Of a stretch of 64,000 nucleotides of DNA, positions 54,971-63,944 are shown one piece after another. The position numbers and the translations under genes were made by a program. The DNA is from an uncultured Burkholderiales bacterium (GTDB lineage Bacteria > Pseudomonadota > Gammaproteobacteria > Burkholderiales > Burkholderiaceae_C): the NCBI GenBank assembly GCA_943908475.1, contig CALTTG010000015.1, forward strand, positions 1 to 64,000, given 5' to 3'. Position 1 is the stretch's first letter; every line of letters begins with the position of its first letter. The notes below the pieces were generated by a model. That model had not been told where the DNA came from. It saw only the letters and a list, made by a program, of their open reading frames with translations, and searched no databases.

Positions 54971-56011
54971 ATGCATTCCGGGGCCCACGCCACACCCACC
55001 GTCCCTGTCAGTTACGTCTGGCTCCTGCTCGCGCTGAGCGAAGAGTTGGGGGTGGCCCGCGAGCGCTTGCTGGACGGCCTGGGCGTGTCTGACGACGTGC
55101 TGCACGACCCGCAGGGCCGGGTCAGCTTGCGGCCCACTTACGCCGAGATTTCACGGCGGGCCATGCGCCTGTCCGGCGAGCCGGGCCTGGGCTATCTGTT
55201 CGGGATGCGCGCCTCGCTCACCACCCACGGCATCGTGGGCTACGGGCTGATGTCCCAACCCACCTTGCGCGAGGTGCTGGCGTTCGGACAGCAGTTCGGC
55301 ACGGTGCTGCGCCTGTCGGCCTGGGACCTGCATGTGCACGCCGATGCCCAAACGCTGCGCATTTGGGCGGTGGACAGCCAGCCCCGCAACGACATCCGCG
55401 AGTATTCGGCGCAGGTGCTGATCGTGAGCAACTGGGTGATGTTGTGCGAGCTGTTGCCAGCATGTCGGGCTCACACGGTGCTGGCCTTTGACTTCCCGGA
55501 GCCGGCTTACCACGCGCGCTTTGCCGACCGGCTGCCCCATTGCGTGTTTGGGGCGCCTTTCAACGAAATCCGGCTGCCCGCGCGTTTTCTGGACATGCCC
55601 CTGCACAGCGCCAATGCCGAATCGGCCCGGCTGGCCGAGCGGGAGTGTCTGCACGACCTGGGTGCGTTGGACAGCGGCCGCCATGACGACCTGCTGCGGC
55701 GGGCACGGCGCCTGATGACCTTGGGGACGGCGGGCTACCCCAGCGCCGCCGAGCTGGCCAAACAGCTGCATGTGTCGACCCGAACGCTCACGCGACAACT
55801 CAGCGCCCAGGGCAGCAGCCACCGACAGCTGCTGGAAGACGCCCGGCAGCGCGACAGCCGGGTGTTGCTGCTTGACGGCCGACTGAGCGTGGCCGAGGTC
55901 GCCGAGGCCCTGGGGTACCGCACCCCATCGGCCTTCAGCCGAGCCTTTCAGGGCTGGGCCGCGTGCAGCCCAAGTGCCTATCGGCAACGCCCAGGAACGA
56001 CCCATGGCTGA
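54971..56011 (+). CDS. AraC family regulator, first of a tandem pair
   Basis: 346 residues. The N-terminal Arabinose_bd-type domain (about 10-215) has YGLMSQPTLREVLAFGQQFG. The C-terminal DNA-binding domain has AAELAKQLHVSTRTLTRQLSAQG and VAEALGYRTPSAFSRAFQGW. It is about half identical to the next gene along its length, so the two arose by tandem duplication. Their genes overlap by 8 bases. The local lipocalin or catalase genes are possible targets, by position only. Confidence 0.92.
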   Translation: MHSGAHATPTVPVSYVWLLLALSEELGVARERLLDGLGVSDDVLHDPQGRVSLRPTYAEISRRAMRLSGEPGLGYLFGMRASLTTHGIVGYGLMSQPTLREVLAFGQQFGTVLRLSAWDLHVHADAQTLRIWAVDSQPRNDIREYSAQVLIVSNWVMLCELLPACRAHTVLAFDFPEPAYHARFADRLPHCVFGAPFNEIRLPARFLDMPLHSANAESARLAERECLHDLGALDSGRHDDLLRRARRLMTLGTAGYPSAAELAKQLHVSTRTLTRQLSAQGSSHRQLLEDARQRDSRVLLLDGRLSVAEVAEALGYRTPSAFSRAFQGWAACSPSAYRQRPGTTHG

Positions 56012-57125
56012 GCGCCTGACCGTGCCGGTGAGCTATGTGAGCATGGTGCTGCGGCTGGCCGCCGAACACGGTGTGGGCGTCACCGCGCTGCTGCAGGGGC
56101 TGGACTTCGCCGAGGCCCAGCTGGACAACCCCGATGCCCGCATGCCGCTGCGGCCCCACTACGCCACCCTGTGCCGCCGTGCGCTGGCCCTGTCGGGCGA
56201 ACCCGGCCTGGGCTACCTGTTCGGCCTGCGGGCCACCTTGACCACCCACGGCCTGCTCGGCTATGGCCTGATGAGCCAGCCCAACCTGCGCAGCGTGATG
56301 CGCTTTGGCGAACGGTTTGGCACGCCCCTGCGGCTGGCGGCCTGGCAACTGCAGGTGGCAGAGGACCAGGACCATGTCCACCTGCGTGCGGTCGAAACCA
56401 TCGAGCGCAACGACATCTACACCTTCTCCACCCAGATGGTGCTGGTGAGCTGGTACACCCTGCTGACCCAGTTGCTGCCCGAGTGTCAGAAATCGGTGGT
56501 GTTGCGGTTTGCATTCCCCCGCCCCAGCTACCACGACCGTTTCGCCGGTCGCCTGCCGGCCTGCGAATTTGATGCCGACCGCCACGAGCTGTGCCTGCCG
56601 GCCCATTTCCTCGACCACCCCCTGCCCACGGCAGACCGGATCTCGGCCCAACTCACGGAGCGAGCCTGCGCGCGCGAACTCTCGCACATGGAGGAGCAGT
56701 CGGCGGTGGACCCGCTGATCCAGCAGATCCAGACCTGGCTGGTGGCCAGCGAGCGCGGCTACCCCAGCCAAGACGAAGTGGCCCAACGACTCGGTCTGGC
56801 ACCCCGCACCCTCACCCGCCACCTTCAGGCGCGCCAAGCGAGTTTCAGAGGCCTTCTCGCGGCCGCGCAGCAACGCGACAGCCTGAGCCTGATGCGGGAC
56901 CCCCACCTGGACCTGCAGACCGTGGCCGAGCGCCTGGGTTACAGCACCCTCACGAACTTTTCCAGAGCGTGCAAGGGCTGGCATGGCATGACCCCCGCCC
57001 AGCTCCGGGCTTCCCTGCGAGGGGAGCTCAAAGCGGCATCGGTCGCATCCAGACCAGACAGCGCTCGGCCTCCAGGCCCGGCACGTGAAGCGGCACCACC
57101 GCCTCCACCGACACGGACCGACTGA
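56004..57125 (+). CDS. AraC family regulator, second of a tandem pair, with antisense-derived tail
   Basis: 373 residues from the ATG at 56004 (AGGA 8 bases upstream), inside the end of the first regulator. The N-domain has YGLMSQPNLRSVMRFGERFG; the C-terminal helix-turn-helix pair has EVAQRLGLAPRTLTRHLQARQ and VAERLGYSTLTNFSRACKGW. After the AraC domain an extra 40-residue tail, rich in Pro/Ala/Arg ([18 protein letters not shown]), is read from the opposite strand of rsmG, with a 98-base overlap. The tail probably arose by loss of the original stop codon. Confidence 0.9.
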   Translation: MAERLTVPVSYVSMVLRLAAEHGVGVTALLQGLDFAEAQLDNPDARMPLRPHYATLCRRALALSGEPGLGYLFGLRATLTTHGLLGYGLMSQPNLRSVMRFGERFGTPLRLAAWQLQVAEDQDHVHLRAVETIERNDIYTFSTQMVLVSWYTLLTQLLPECQKSVVLRFAFPRPSYHDRFAGRLPACEFDADRHELCLPAHFLDHPLPTADRISAQLTERACARELSHMEEQSAVDPLIQQIQTWLVASERGYPSQDEVAQRLGLAPRTLTRHLQARQASFRGLLAAAQQRDSLSLMRDPHLDLQTVAERLGYSTLTNFSRACKGWHGMTPAQLRASLRGELKAASVASRPDSARPPGPAREAAPPPPPTRTD

Positions 57126-57750
57126 GGGCTTGCCGCTCGTCGTCGGGCGCCCGGCCCTTCATGGCCATCCAACCTGCGCCGGGCGCCAGCAGGTGCACGG
57201 TCCAGTCGGTGAAGTCCACCAAGGACGCGAACGCCCGCGAGGTGATCAGGTCAAAGTGGCCCGTCAGGCGCTCCACCCGGGCGTGTTCCCCCTTGAGGTT
57301 GGGCAGGCGCAACTCGGCCGCGACCTGGCGGATGAACGCCGCCTTCTTGCCCACCGTGTCGACACAGGTCACCTGAACCTGCGGGCACAAGATGGCCAGC
57401 ACCACACCAGGCAGGCCACCGCCACTGCCCACGTCCAGCAGCCGAGCCCCCGCCGCCAGCCCGCGTTCGGCCAGGTGCTGCAGCATGGGGGTCACGACCA
57501 CGAGGCAGTCGGCCAGGTGGTGCGAGAGCATGTCTTGCGGGCCGCGCAAGGCCGTCAGGTTGTAGGTGGCGTTCCAGCGCTGCAACAGCGCCATGTAGGC
57601 CGACAAGCGCTCGACCTGCTCGGGGCTGGCGCTCACGCCGGTGGCCGCGAGCACGGCCGGCACTTGGGCCTGCCACTGCTCGAGCGTCCACACAACGGGT
57701 GGTGCGGCCTTGGCGACAGGTTGAGCGACGGGTTTGAACGACGGTTTCAT
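57028..57750 (-). CDS. rsmG: 16S rRNA (guanine527-N7)-methyltransferase
   Basis: 240 residues. It has the GidB/RsmG fold with SAM motif [19 protein letters not shown], then [20 protein letters not shown] and [14 protein letters not shown]. The N-terminal [22 protein letters not shown] is family-typical, preceded by an extra 25-residue Pro/Ala-rich stretch. It overlaps the end of mnmG by 4 bases. Its 3' 98 bases overlap the AraC gene on the other strand. Confidence 0.96.
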   Translation of the reverse strand: MKPSFKPVAQPVAKAAPPVVWTLEQWQAQVPAVLAATGVSASPEQVERLSAYMALLQRWNATYNLTALRGPQDMLSHHLADCLVVVTPMLQHLAERGLAAGARLLDVGSGGGLPGVVLAILCPQVQVTCVDTVGKKAAFIRQVAAELRLPNLKGEHARVERLTGHFDLITSRAFASLVDFTDWTVHLLAPGAGWMAMKGRAPDDERQALSRSVSVEAVVPLHVPGLEAERCLVWMRPMPL

Positions 57751-59780
57751 GCCGCAGCCCCCTGCCCGGCATCGGCGCGGGGCTCGACAAAGCCTTTGAA
57801 CCGGCCCTTCTTGAGGTGGATGAGCAGCAGCGAGATCGCCGCCGGGGTGACACCGGAAATGCGCGAGGCCTGACCCAAGGTCTCGGGGCGGTGACGCGAG
57901 AGTTTCTGGCGCACCTCGTGGCTCAGTGCCGCGACTTGCGCATAGTCCAGCTCATCGGGCAGCTTCAAGTGCTCGTAGGCCGCGGCGCGCTGCACCTCGT
58001 CGTTCTGCTTGTCGATGTAGCCCGCGTACTTGATGCTGATCTCGACCTGCTCGATCACGGCATCGGCCAGGGTGTCGCCAAACTCGGCGCGCAGCGCAGC
58101 CCGGCCCAAGGCCGGCGACGGCTCGGCATCGACCGGGAGGTTCTGCTCGGCACGCAGCCGCGCATGATGGCCTTGGGCAATGGCCGCCACTTCGGCCACG
58201 GTGTCATGGCTGACCCCTGGTCGGCGCAGGAGGTCGGCCAGGTTGTACTCGTGCTCCAGGGCCTTGCCCACCAGACGCTCAGCATCCGCCGCAGGCAAGG
58301 TGGCCGGCCTGACCCAGGTGGTTCTCAGGCGCTGTGTTTCACGTGAAACAGCGTCTCGCTTGCGATTGAAGGCCTCCCAGCGGGCATCGTCCACCAGGCC
58401 CAGGCCACGGCCCAACTCGGTCAGCCGATCGTCCGCATTGTCTTCGCGCAACTGCAGCCGGAACTCGGCGCGGCTGGTGAACATGCGGTAAGGCTCAGAA
58501 ACACCCTTGGTGATGAGGTCGTCCACCAGCACCCCCAGGTAGGCCTGATCACGCCGCAGCGTGAAGCTGTCACGGCCTTGGGCTTGAAGCGCCGCATTGA
58601 CGCCCGCGAACAGCCCTTGGGCAGCCGCTTCCTCGTAGCCCGTGGTGCCGTTGATTTGGCCGGCGAAAAACAGCCCTTGGATGGCCTTGGTCTCGAAGGT
58701 TTGCTTCAGCTCACGCGGGTCGAAATAGTCGTACTCGATGGCATAACCGGGTCGAAGGATGTAGGCGTTCTCCAGACCCGCCATGGACCGCAGCGCCGCC
58801 AACTGGATGTCGAAAGGCAAGGAGGTGCTGATGCCGTTGGGGTAGAACTCGTGGGTGGTCAACCCCTCCGGCTCCAGGAAGATCTGGTGAGAATCCTTGT
58901 CCGCGAACCGGTTGATCTTGTCTTCGATGCTGGGGCAATACCGGGGGCCCACACCCTCGATCACACCGGTGAACATCGGGCTGCGGTCAAAGCCCGAGCG
59001 AATGATGTCGTGGGTCTGGGCGTTGGTGTGGGTGATCCAGCACGGCAACTGACGCGGGTGCATGCCCGCATGACCCATGAAGCTGAACACCGGCAAGGTC
59101 GACTGGCCGTCCATGCCGTCGCCCGGCTGCTCGGTCAAGCGCGAAAAGTCGATGCTGCGCCCATCGATGCGGGGCGGCGTGCCCGTCTTGAGCCGCCCTT
59201 GGGGCAGCTTCAACTCTTTCAGGCGCGCCGACAGGCTCACGGCGGGGGGGTCGCCCGCCCGGCCAGCGCTGTAGTTCTGCAGCCCCACGTGGATCTTGCC
59301 ATCGAGGAAGGTGCCCGCGGTCAACACCACCGTGCGCGCCTTGAAACGAATGCCGACCTGGGTGACCGCACCGACCACGCGGTCGCCTTCAACCATCAGG
59401 TCGTCCACCGCCTGCTGGAACAGCCACAGGTTGGCTTGGTTCTCCAGCATGCGCCGGATGGCCGCCTTGTAGAGGATGCGGTCGGCCTGGGCACGGGTGG
59501 CGCGAACAGCCGGCCCCTTGCTGGAATTGAGAATGCGGAACTGGATGCCGCCCTCGTCGGTCGCCAGGGCCATGGCCCCACCCAGCGCGTCGACTTCCTT
59601 GACCAGGTGGCCTTTGCCAATGCCGCCGATGCTGGGGTTGCAGCTCATCTGCCCCAGGGTCTCGATGTTGTGGGTGAGCAAGAGCGTGGCACAGCCCATG
59701 CGCGCGGCGGCCAGGGCGGCCTCCGTGCCGGCATGGCCACCACCGACCACGATGACGTCAAATTCTTTGGGGTAAAGCAT
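57747..59780 (-). CDS. mnmG: tRNA uridine-5-carboxymethylaminomethyl modification enzyme MnmG
   Basis: 677 residues. With MnmE it makes cmnm5U in the wobble position of some tRNAs, using FAD. The N-terminus has the Rossmann FAD motif [19 protein letters not shown]. Further marks are [41 protein letters not shown] and [17 protein letters not shown]. The codons for AVSRETQ contain a perfect parS site (58335-58350). It is normally the first gene of the mnmG-rsmG-parA-parB group. Confidence 0.97.
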   Translation of the reverse strand: MLYPKEFDVIVVGGGHAGTEAALAAARMGCATLLLTHNIETLGQMSCNPSIGGIGKGHLVKEVDALGGAMALATDEGGIQFRILNSSKGPAVRATRAQADRILYKAAIRRMLENQANLWLFQQAVDDLMVEGDRVVGAVTQVGIRFKARTVVLTAGTFLDGKIHVGLQNYSAGRAGDPPAVSLSARLKELKLPQGRLKTGTPPRIDGRSIDFSRLTEQPGDGMDGQSTLPVFSFMGHAGMHPRQLPCWITHTNAQTHDIIRSGFDRSPMFTGVIEGVGPRYCPSIEDKINRFADKDSHQIFLEPEGLTTHEFYPNGISTSLPFDIQLAALRSMAGLENAYILRPGYAIEYDYFDPRELKQTFETKAIQGLFFAGQINGTTGYEEAAAQGLFAGVNAALQAQGRDSFTLRRDQAYLGVLVDDLITKGVSEPYRMFTSRAEFRLQLREDNADDRLTELGRGLGLVDDARWEAFNRKRDAVSRETQRLRTTWVRPATLPAADAERLVGKALEHEYNLADLLRRPGVSHDTVAEVAAIAQGHHARLRAEQNLPVDAEPSPALGRAALRAEFGDTLADAVIEQVEISIKYAGYIDKQNDEVQRAAAYEHLKLPDELDYAQVAALSHEVRQKLSRHRPETLGQASRISGVTPAAISLLLIHLKKGRFKGFVEPRADAGQGAAA
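58335..58350. other. parS centromere-like site inside mnmG
   Basis: TGTTTCACGTGAAACA matches the consensus parS 16-mer exactly. It is a nucleation site for ParB. It is written within mnmG codons for VSRET and lies about 7.2 kb from parB. Confidence 0.93.
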
Positions 59781-59899
59781 GGCGAAAGCCCTGGCTCAAA
59801 AACAAGACGGCGCAGCCCCGCCAAGGGCCGCGCCTGAGGGTGCACGACAGAGGTGCGATTATCCGGCACGCCGCCTCGGCCGCCAAGCCCACGCCACAG

Positions 59900-59914
59900 C
59901 CCTCAGGTGGAGGG
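59900..59914. repeat. Inverted repeat upstream of a PEP-CTERM gene
   Basis: CCCTC and GAGGG are perfect arms around AGGTG, about 85 bases before the ATG at 59997. The arms also occur at 38056 and within the palindrome at 13726. Its position in the divergent mnmG/PEP-CTERM gap fits an operator. Confidence 0.35.
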
Positions 59915-59996
59915 GCCCTCGGGGAACACCGCATGCCAAAAAGCGGGCCGCCAGGGTATGGTCAAGCAATCACCCTACACAAAAAGGAGGCATCCC

Positions 59997-60617
59997 ATGA
60001 ACCCACGCCACTGGGCGCTGGCCCTGACTTTTGCCCTGATCGCTCACCCCGCCGTGGCCGTCGTTGAAGCTGGCCATTGGTCGCTCTTTCATCCGTCCAA
60101 CACAAGCACTTGGGCCGACATCAACCTCGAGGTCCGGGTGGACCAAACACAGGACGGCGATTACACCGGCACCCTGTTTGCACACGACGCAGTGAATCAG
60201 ACCCTGCGGTTCGTCACCCTGAACCTGGACGAAGGGTCCACGGTCATCCTGACCACGCCCGGCGAGGTCATCACACGCGACACGTTTTCATCCACCCGCT
60301 CGCCACAAACCTTCCAAGAGGCCGTGCGCGTGGGCCAGGAGTTCTACCTGGGCGTGGGCACCGTGAGCAACACCGACCCGGGCTACAGCATGGCCAACCC
60401 CGGCGCGCTTCAGTATCAGTCGTTCGGGTGGGCCCACGTTCGCGCCGATGCCAGCGGAAAGCTCTCCATCATCGACAGCGCCATGGCTTTCCGTGAACCC
60501 GGCATCGTGGTGGGCACGCTCGACGTTCCGGCCGTGCCGGAGCCCAGCACGTGGGCCCTGATGGGCTTGGGCTTGCTGGGCATCGGGTGGGCCCAACAGC
60601 GCACCAGCAAGCGTTGA
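59997..60617 (+). CDS. PEP-CTERM sorting domain protein (VPEPSTW type)
   Basis: 206 residues from the ATG at 59997 with a strong AAAGGAGG. The signal peptide ends near AVA. The mature protein has WSLFHPSNTSTWADINLEVRV and NQTLRFVTLNLDEG; no wider match is recognised. The sorting tail is VPEPSTWALMGLGLLGIGWA followed by QQRTSKR, with a weaker basic end (R-T-S-K-R) than the triple-Arg of its relatives. It is divergent from mnmG, so it is an accessory gene beside the partition cluster. Confidence 0.88.
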   Translation: MNPRHWALALTFALIAHPAVAVVEAGHWSLFHPSNTSTWADINLEVRVDQTQDGDYTGTLFAHDAVNQTLRFVTLNLDEGSTVILTTPGEVITRDTFSSTRSPQTFQEAVRVGQEFYLGVGTVSNTDPGYSMANPGALQYQSFGWAHVRADASGKLSIIDSAMAFREPGIVVGTLDVPAVPEPSTWALMGLGLLGIGWAQQRTSKR

Positions 60618-60634
60618 AGTGCAGGGGCGGTGAG

Positions 60635-60650
60635 TGTTTCACGTGAAACA
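60635..60650. other. parS centromere-like site, intergenic
   Basis: TGTTTCACGTGAAACA matches consensus parS exactly. It lies between the PEP-CTERM stop (60617) and the ykgJ-like gene start (60690), 2.3 kb from the mnmG site. Confidence 0.93.
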
Positions 60651-60689
60651 CAAGCCAGCCCGCCGGGTCGCACGAGGCAAAATCACGCC

Positions 60690-60974
60690 ATGAATTGCCG
60701 ACCTGAATGTGGTGCGTGTTGCATCGCACCTTCCATCAGCAGCCCCATGCCGGGGCTGCCCCATGGCAAACCTGCTGGCATGCCCTGCCCTCACTTGGAT
60801 GCCCACTTGCGCTGCCAATTGTTCGGGCACCCCGACCGCCCGGCCGTGTGCGGCTCTTTGCAACCCTCGGCTGACATGTGCGGCGACAACCGGGCGCAGG
60901 CCATGATTTGGCTGCAGGATCTGGAGCGCGCCACGTCGTCTGACGCCCCGGGCACCCGGGGCCCGACCCCATGA
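60690..60974 (+). CDS. YkgJ family cysteine cluster protein
   Basis: 94 residues opening [20 protein letters not shown], very like E. coli YkgJ, with the CxxCxxCC-type cysteine set completed by [18 protein letters not shown] and MCGDN. Cysteine clusters of this family are thought to bind zinc or iron-sulfur. The start is at 60690; an upstream frame would include the parS site. It overlaps the following histidine kinase start by 4 bases, so the two are co-translated. Confidence 0.92.
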   Translation: MNCRPECGACCIAPSISSPMPGLPHGKPAGMPCPHLDAHLRCQLFGHPDRPAVCGSLQPSADMCGDNRAQAMIWLQDLERATSSDAPGTRGPTP

Positions 60975-63115
60975 GCGCCGCGCGTCACACTCCGCACCGG
61001 GTGGCCTGGTGGATGGCTCACCTGTTGGTGTGGGCCATGGCCTTCTGGATCGTGGGGTGGGCCGCACAGGCGCAAGCCCCCCACCCGCTGTGGCTGTCTC
61101 GGGCGGCGGAGCACCCCTACCTGCTCATCAAGGGGCAAGAACAAAGCATCCGCGCAGTGGAAACGCCAGACGGCATCGTGCCGGTCACCCCTCAGTGGCA
61201 TGGGCTGCCGCCGCATGTGCAACCGACGCTTGCCGACAAACACCGCTTCGAAGCCATCGAAGAACAACTGATCGCGTGGACGGGCCAACCCTTGGCTTGG
61301 ATCGATGCCAAGAACCAACGCTGGCCCGTCACCTGGGGCCCGATGGGGCTGGCGGGCATCCCGACCATCAGTTGGATGCTGCTGCTCACCAGCGTCTGGA
61401 CCTGGCACTTGGCGCTGTGGAACCTGGCACAACGCCCCAGAGACAACACCACCCGGCTGTACGTCTTGGCGGGCATCGCGTTCACGGTGGGCAACCTCAT
61501 CCGGGCCTGGTTGAGTGCACGCCCCTGGGGGCTGCCGACCCTGGCTTGGGACTTCCAGTTCATCGTCTCCCACACCTGCGGGCTGACCTTCCTGGGGGCG
61601 TTGTTGCTCATGGTGCTGCGCATCCCCCAGCCTGTGATCGCCAAGCCCTGGCAATGGACGCTGATTGCCGCAGTGGCCAGCATCGAGCTGTCTGACGCTT
61701 TCCACCTGATCCCCCAACAACTGATGGCCACCTACCAGTGGCCCATGGCCGCCTTGGCCGTGATGGTGATCTTGGCGCAGGCCTTCATGGCCTGGCACAG
61801 CCGGCATGATGCGGCCTACCGTGCCGCGCTGCGCTGGATCGTGCTGGTGTTCGCCATGGCCGTGCTGCCGCCTGTGGCCTTGTATGCGGCCTGGGCGCTG
61901 GGTTGGATCGACAACAACCTGTACGACCCCGTTCTGGTGGCGCCCACCCTGGGCTACCTGGCCTTTTCGGCCCTGCTGCACCGTGATCGGCTGCTGCGCC
62001 TGGAGAGCTGGCGGTCGAGGGTGACGTCCATGTGGATCACGGGCTTGCTCACCTTGGGGCTGATGATCACCTTGCTGGTGCGGGGCGACGCCTGGATGGG
62101 TTGGGCCTTGGGCGTGACCGCCCTGGTGTTCCCCTGGATCTATCTGGCAGTGCGGGCGGTGTTGACCTACCGAACGCCGCCCACCGCCCCCGAGCGTCTG
62201 CAAGATTTGATGCCCGACGTGATGAACATGGCGGCCTCACGCTGCACGCGGGAAGCGCTGGGCGAGCAGTGGCTCGCCGTGCTGATCAAAGCCTTCCGCC
62301 CCAGCAGCGTGGTGCACCTGTCGGACAACGACACCGGGCGAAGCCAGGTCAATGCTGACGCCGTGCGGGTGACCTCTGATGCGCAAACCCTCTGCGTGCC
62401 CCACCCTGCCCATGGGTGCCTGCAACTGAGCCGGCAACAGCCCTTCACCCCGACCGACACCGAGTTGGCGCAAGCCCTGTGGCGCCTGACCTCCCACAGC
62501 TTGTTGACCCAAGACTCCTACGATGCCGGCGTGAAACAGGAACGCAAACGCATCGCCGCCGACTTGCACGACAGCATCGGCGGGCGACTGCTGCACCTGA
62601 GCCAGACTGCGGCGTCGCCCCAGCAGCGACAGTACGCCATCAACACCTTGACCGACCTGCGCAACATCACACGGGGCCTGAGCAAGGAAGGCGCCGCATG
62701 GTCACAGGTGCTGGCGGACCTGCGGCATCAAATGCAACGCGAGTTGGATGCGGTCGACGTTGACCTCGAGTGGCGGTGCGATTGGCACCCAGACGCCCTG
62801 AAGGCTTTTGCAGACGCGGAAGAAGCCGTGACCTTGCACTGTGTGACCAGTGAACTGGTGCGCAACGCCTTGCAGCACGCGCAACCCGATCGTGTGTGCG
62901 TGATGTGGACGCACTCGCCCACGGGAGACCGCATGCTGCGTCTCAGCCACGCGGGAAAAGTGAGTGACCCCTCACATTGGCAGGGCGGGCTGGGGCTGAA
63001 CTCGATTCGCCGCCGGTTCCTGGACCGACAAGGCCACTGCGAATGGGCCTTGTCAGATGGCGAGCTGCACTTCGCGGGGTGCTGGCCCGCCGTCCCCCAT
63101 CAGGCGTTGGATTGA
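60971..63115 (+). CDS. Membrane sensor histidine kinase, NarL/HisKA_3 class, odd G1 box
   Basis: 714 residues. An N-terminal signal-like helix (11-35), a periplasmic segment (36-130) and about seven more hydrophobic helices (130-400) lead to HisKA_3 with His533 ([20 protein letters not shown]). The ATPase has the N box ([12 protein letters not shown]) and G2 ([11 protein letters not shown]). The G1 box reads [10 protein letters not shown], so the usual Asp of DxGxG is missing. No response regulator is next to it. The gene overlaps ykgJ by 4 bases at the start and the convergent PEP-CTERM gene by 16 bases at the end. Confidence 0.88.
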   Translation: MSAARHTPHRVAWWMAHLLVWAMAFWIVGWAAQAQAPHPLWLSRAAEHPYLLIKGQEQSIRAVETPDGIVPVTPQWHGLPPHVQPTLADKHRFEAIEEQLIAWTGQPLAWIDAKNQRWPVTWGPMGLAGIPTISWMLLLTSVWTWHLALWNLAQRPRDNTTRLYVLAGIAFTVGNLIRAWLSARPWGLPTLAWDFQFIVSHTCGLTFLGALLLMVLRIPQPVIAKPWQWTLIAAVASIELSDAFHLIPQQLMATYQWPMAALAVMVILAQAFMAWHSRHDAAYRAALRWIVLVFAMAVLPPVALYAAWALGWIDNNLYDPVLVAPTLGYLAFSALLHRDRLLRLESWRSRVTSMWITGLLTLGLMITLLVRGDAWMGWALGVTALVFPWIYLAVRAVLTYRTPPTAPERLQDLMPDVMNMAASRCTREALGEQWLAVLIKAFRPSSVVHLSDNDTGRSQVNADAVRVTSDAQTLCVPHPAHGCLQLSRQQPFTPTDTELAQALWRLTSHSLLTQDSYDAGVKQERKRIAADLHDSIGGRLLHLSQTAASPQQRQYAINTLTDLRNITRGLSKEGAAWSQVLADLRHQMQRELDAVDVDLEWRCDWHPDALKAFADAEEAVTLHCVTSELVRNALQHAQPDRVCVMWTHSPTGDRMLRLSHAGKVSDPSHWQGGLGLNSIRRRFLDRQGHCEWALSDGELHFAGCWPAVPHQALD

Positions 63116-63858
63116 GCCCGGCGACGCCGGGTCAAGAGCACCACCGTGACCAGTCCAGCCCCCATCAAGGCATAGGTGGTGGGCTCGGGCACCGCAGCCA
63201 CCACGCCTGCCCCCGTGCCCGACCCATGGTCCGGCGGTGTCAGGAAGCTGGCGCTGAACATCAGGCTGTTGCCGTCCAGGATGGTGTAGATGCCTTGCTG
63301 CGGGGTGAGCAAGCTGCCGCTGTAGGTGTAAGCCTGCGAGAAGCTGGCCCGGTGTGACAAGCCGCCATCGTCGGTGGCCGCGTACAGGCTCAGCAAGTGA
63401 GGCGGGGTGGCCAGTGGCACACGGCTGGAGGCATCTGGCCCCATCTCGGGCGTCAGCACCGCCGCATACCCGCCCGGTCCCAGAGCCAGGTTGAGGTTGT
63501 TGAACGACAAGGCCTGATCGTCAATGCCGTAGGTGTCGTAGAAACTGGCCACTTCCTGCCCGAGGTAAAACCCAACCGGCGCCGCAGGGTCGCCCACCAC
63601 CTGGCGAATGGACAAGCGCACCGCACCCGAATCACCGCCAGCCACCTCAAAACCCCAGGAGTCCAGCACACGGCTGTGGTACAGCGCAAAGGTCTGGAAG
63701 GCTGCGCGGCCTGCGATCATGGTGTCCACCATGATGGGCACCCCACGGTGGTCACGCGCCGACGAGGTGTTGTTGCTGAAAGTCTGTGCCTGAGACGCCA
63801 AGGCAGAAGCGGTCAGCGCGGCCACAGCCACCGCGCGCAGGGAACGTTCAAACTTCAT
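63100..63858 (-). CDS. PEP-CTERM sorting domain protein (VPEPTTYALMG type)
   Basis: 252 residues from the ATG at 63858 (AAAGGAG upstream); the frame further upstream is not needed. The signal peptide ends near SQA. The body has DSWGFEVAGGDSGAVRLSI and ALGPGGYAAVLTPE, a beta-sandwich-like exported protein. The sorting tail is VPEPTTYALMGAGLVTVVLL plus [10 protein letters not shown]. It has a good 8-4-8 palindrome (63925-63944) about 70 bases upstream. It is convergent with the kinase at 60971 and overlaps it by 16 bases. Confidence 0.87.
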   Translation of the reverse strand: MKFERSLRAVAVAALTASALASQAQTFSNNTSSARDHRGVPIMVDTMIAGRAAFQTFALYHSRVLDSWGFEVAGGDSGAVRLSIRQVVGDPAAPVGFYLGQEVASFYDTYGIDDQALSFNNLNLALGPGGYAAVLTPEMGPDASSRVPLATPPHLLSLYAATDDGGLSHRASFSQAYTYSGSLLTPQQGIYTILDGNSLMFSASFLTPPDHGSGTGAGVVAAVPEPTTYALMGAGLVTVVLLTRRRRAQSNA

Positions 63859-63924
63859 CGATCGACTCCTTTCACGTTTTGATACATCGACCTCGGCATG
63901 GTGGACAGGAGCGTGATCACGACA

Positions 63925-63944
63925 CATCCCGACAACTCGGGATG
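63925..63944. repeat. Perfect inverted repeat upstream of a PEP-CTERM gene
   Basis: CATCCCGA and TCGGGATG are perfect 8-bp arms around CAAC, 67-86 bases before the ATG at 63858. G/C runs follow. Similar in design to the palindromes at 13726 and 26395 and a good operator candidate. Confidence 0.5.
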
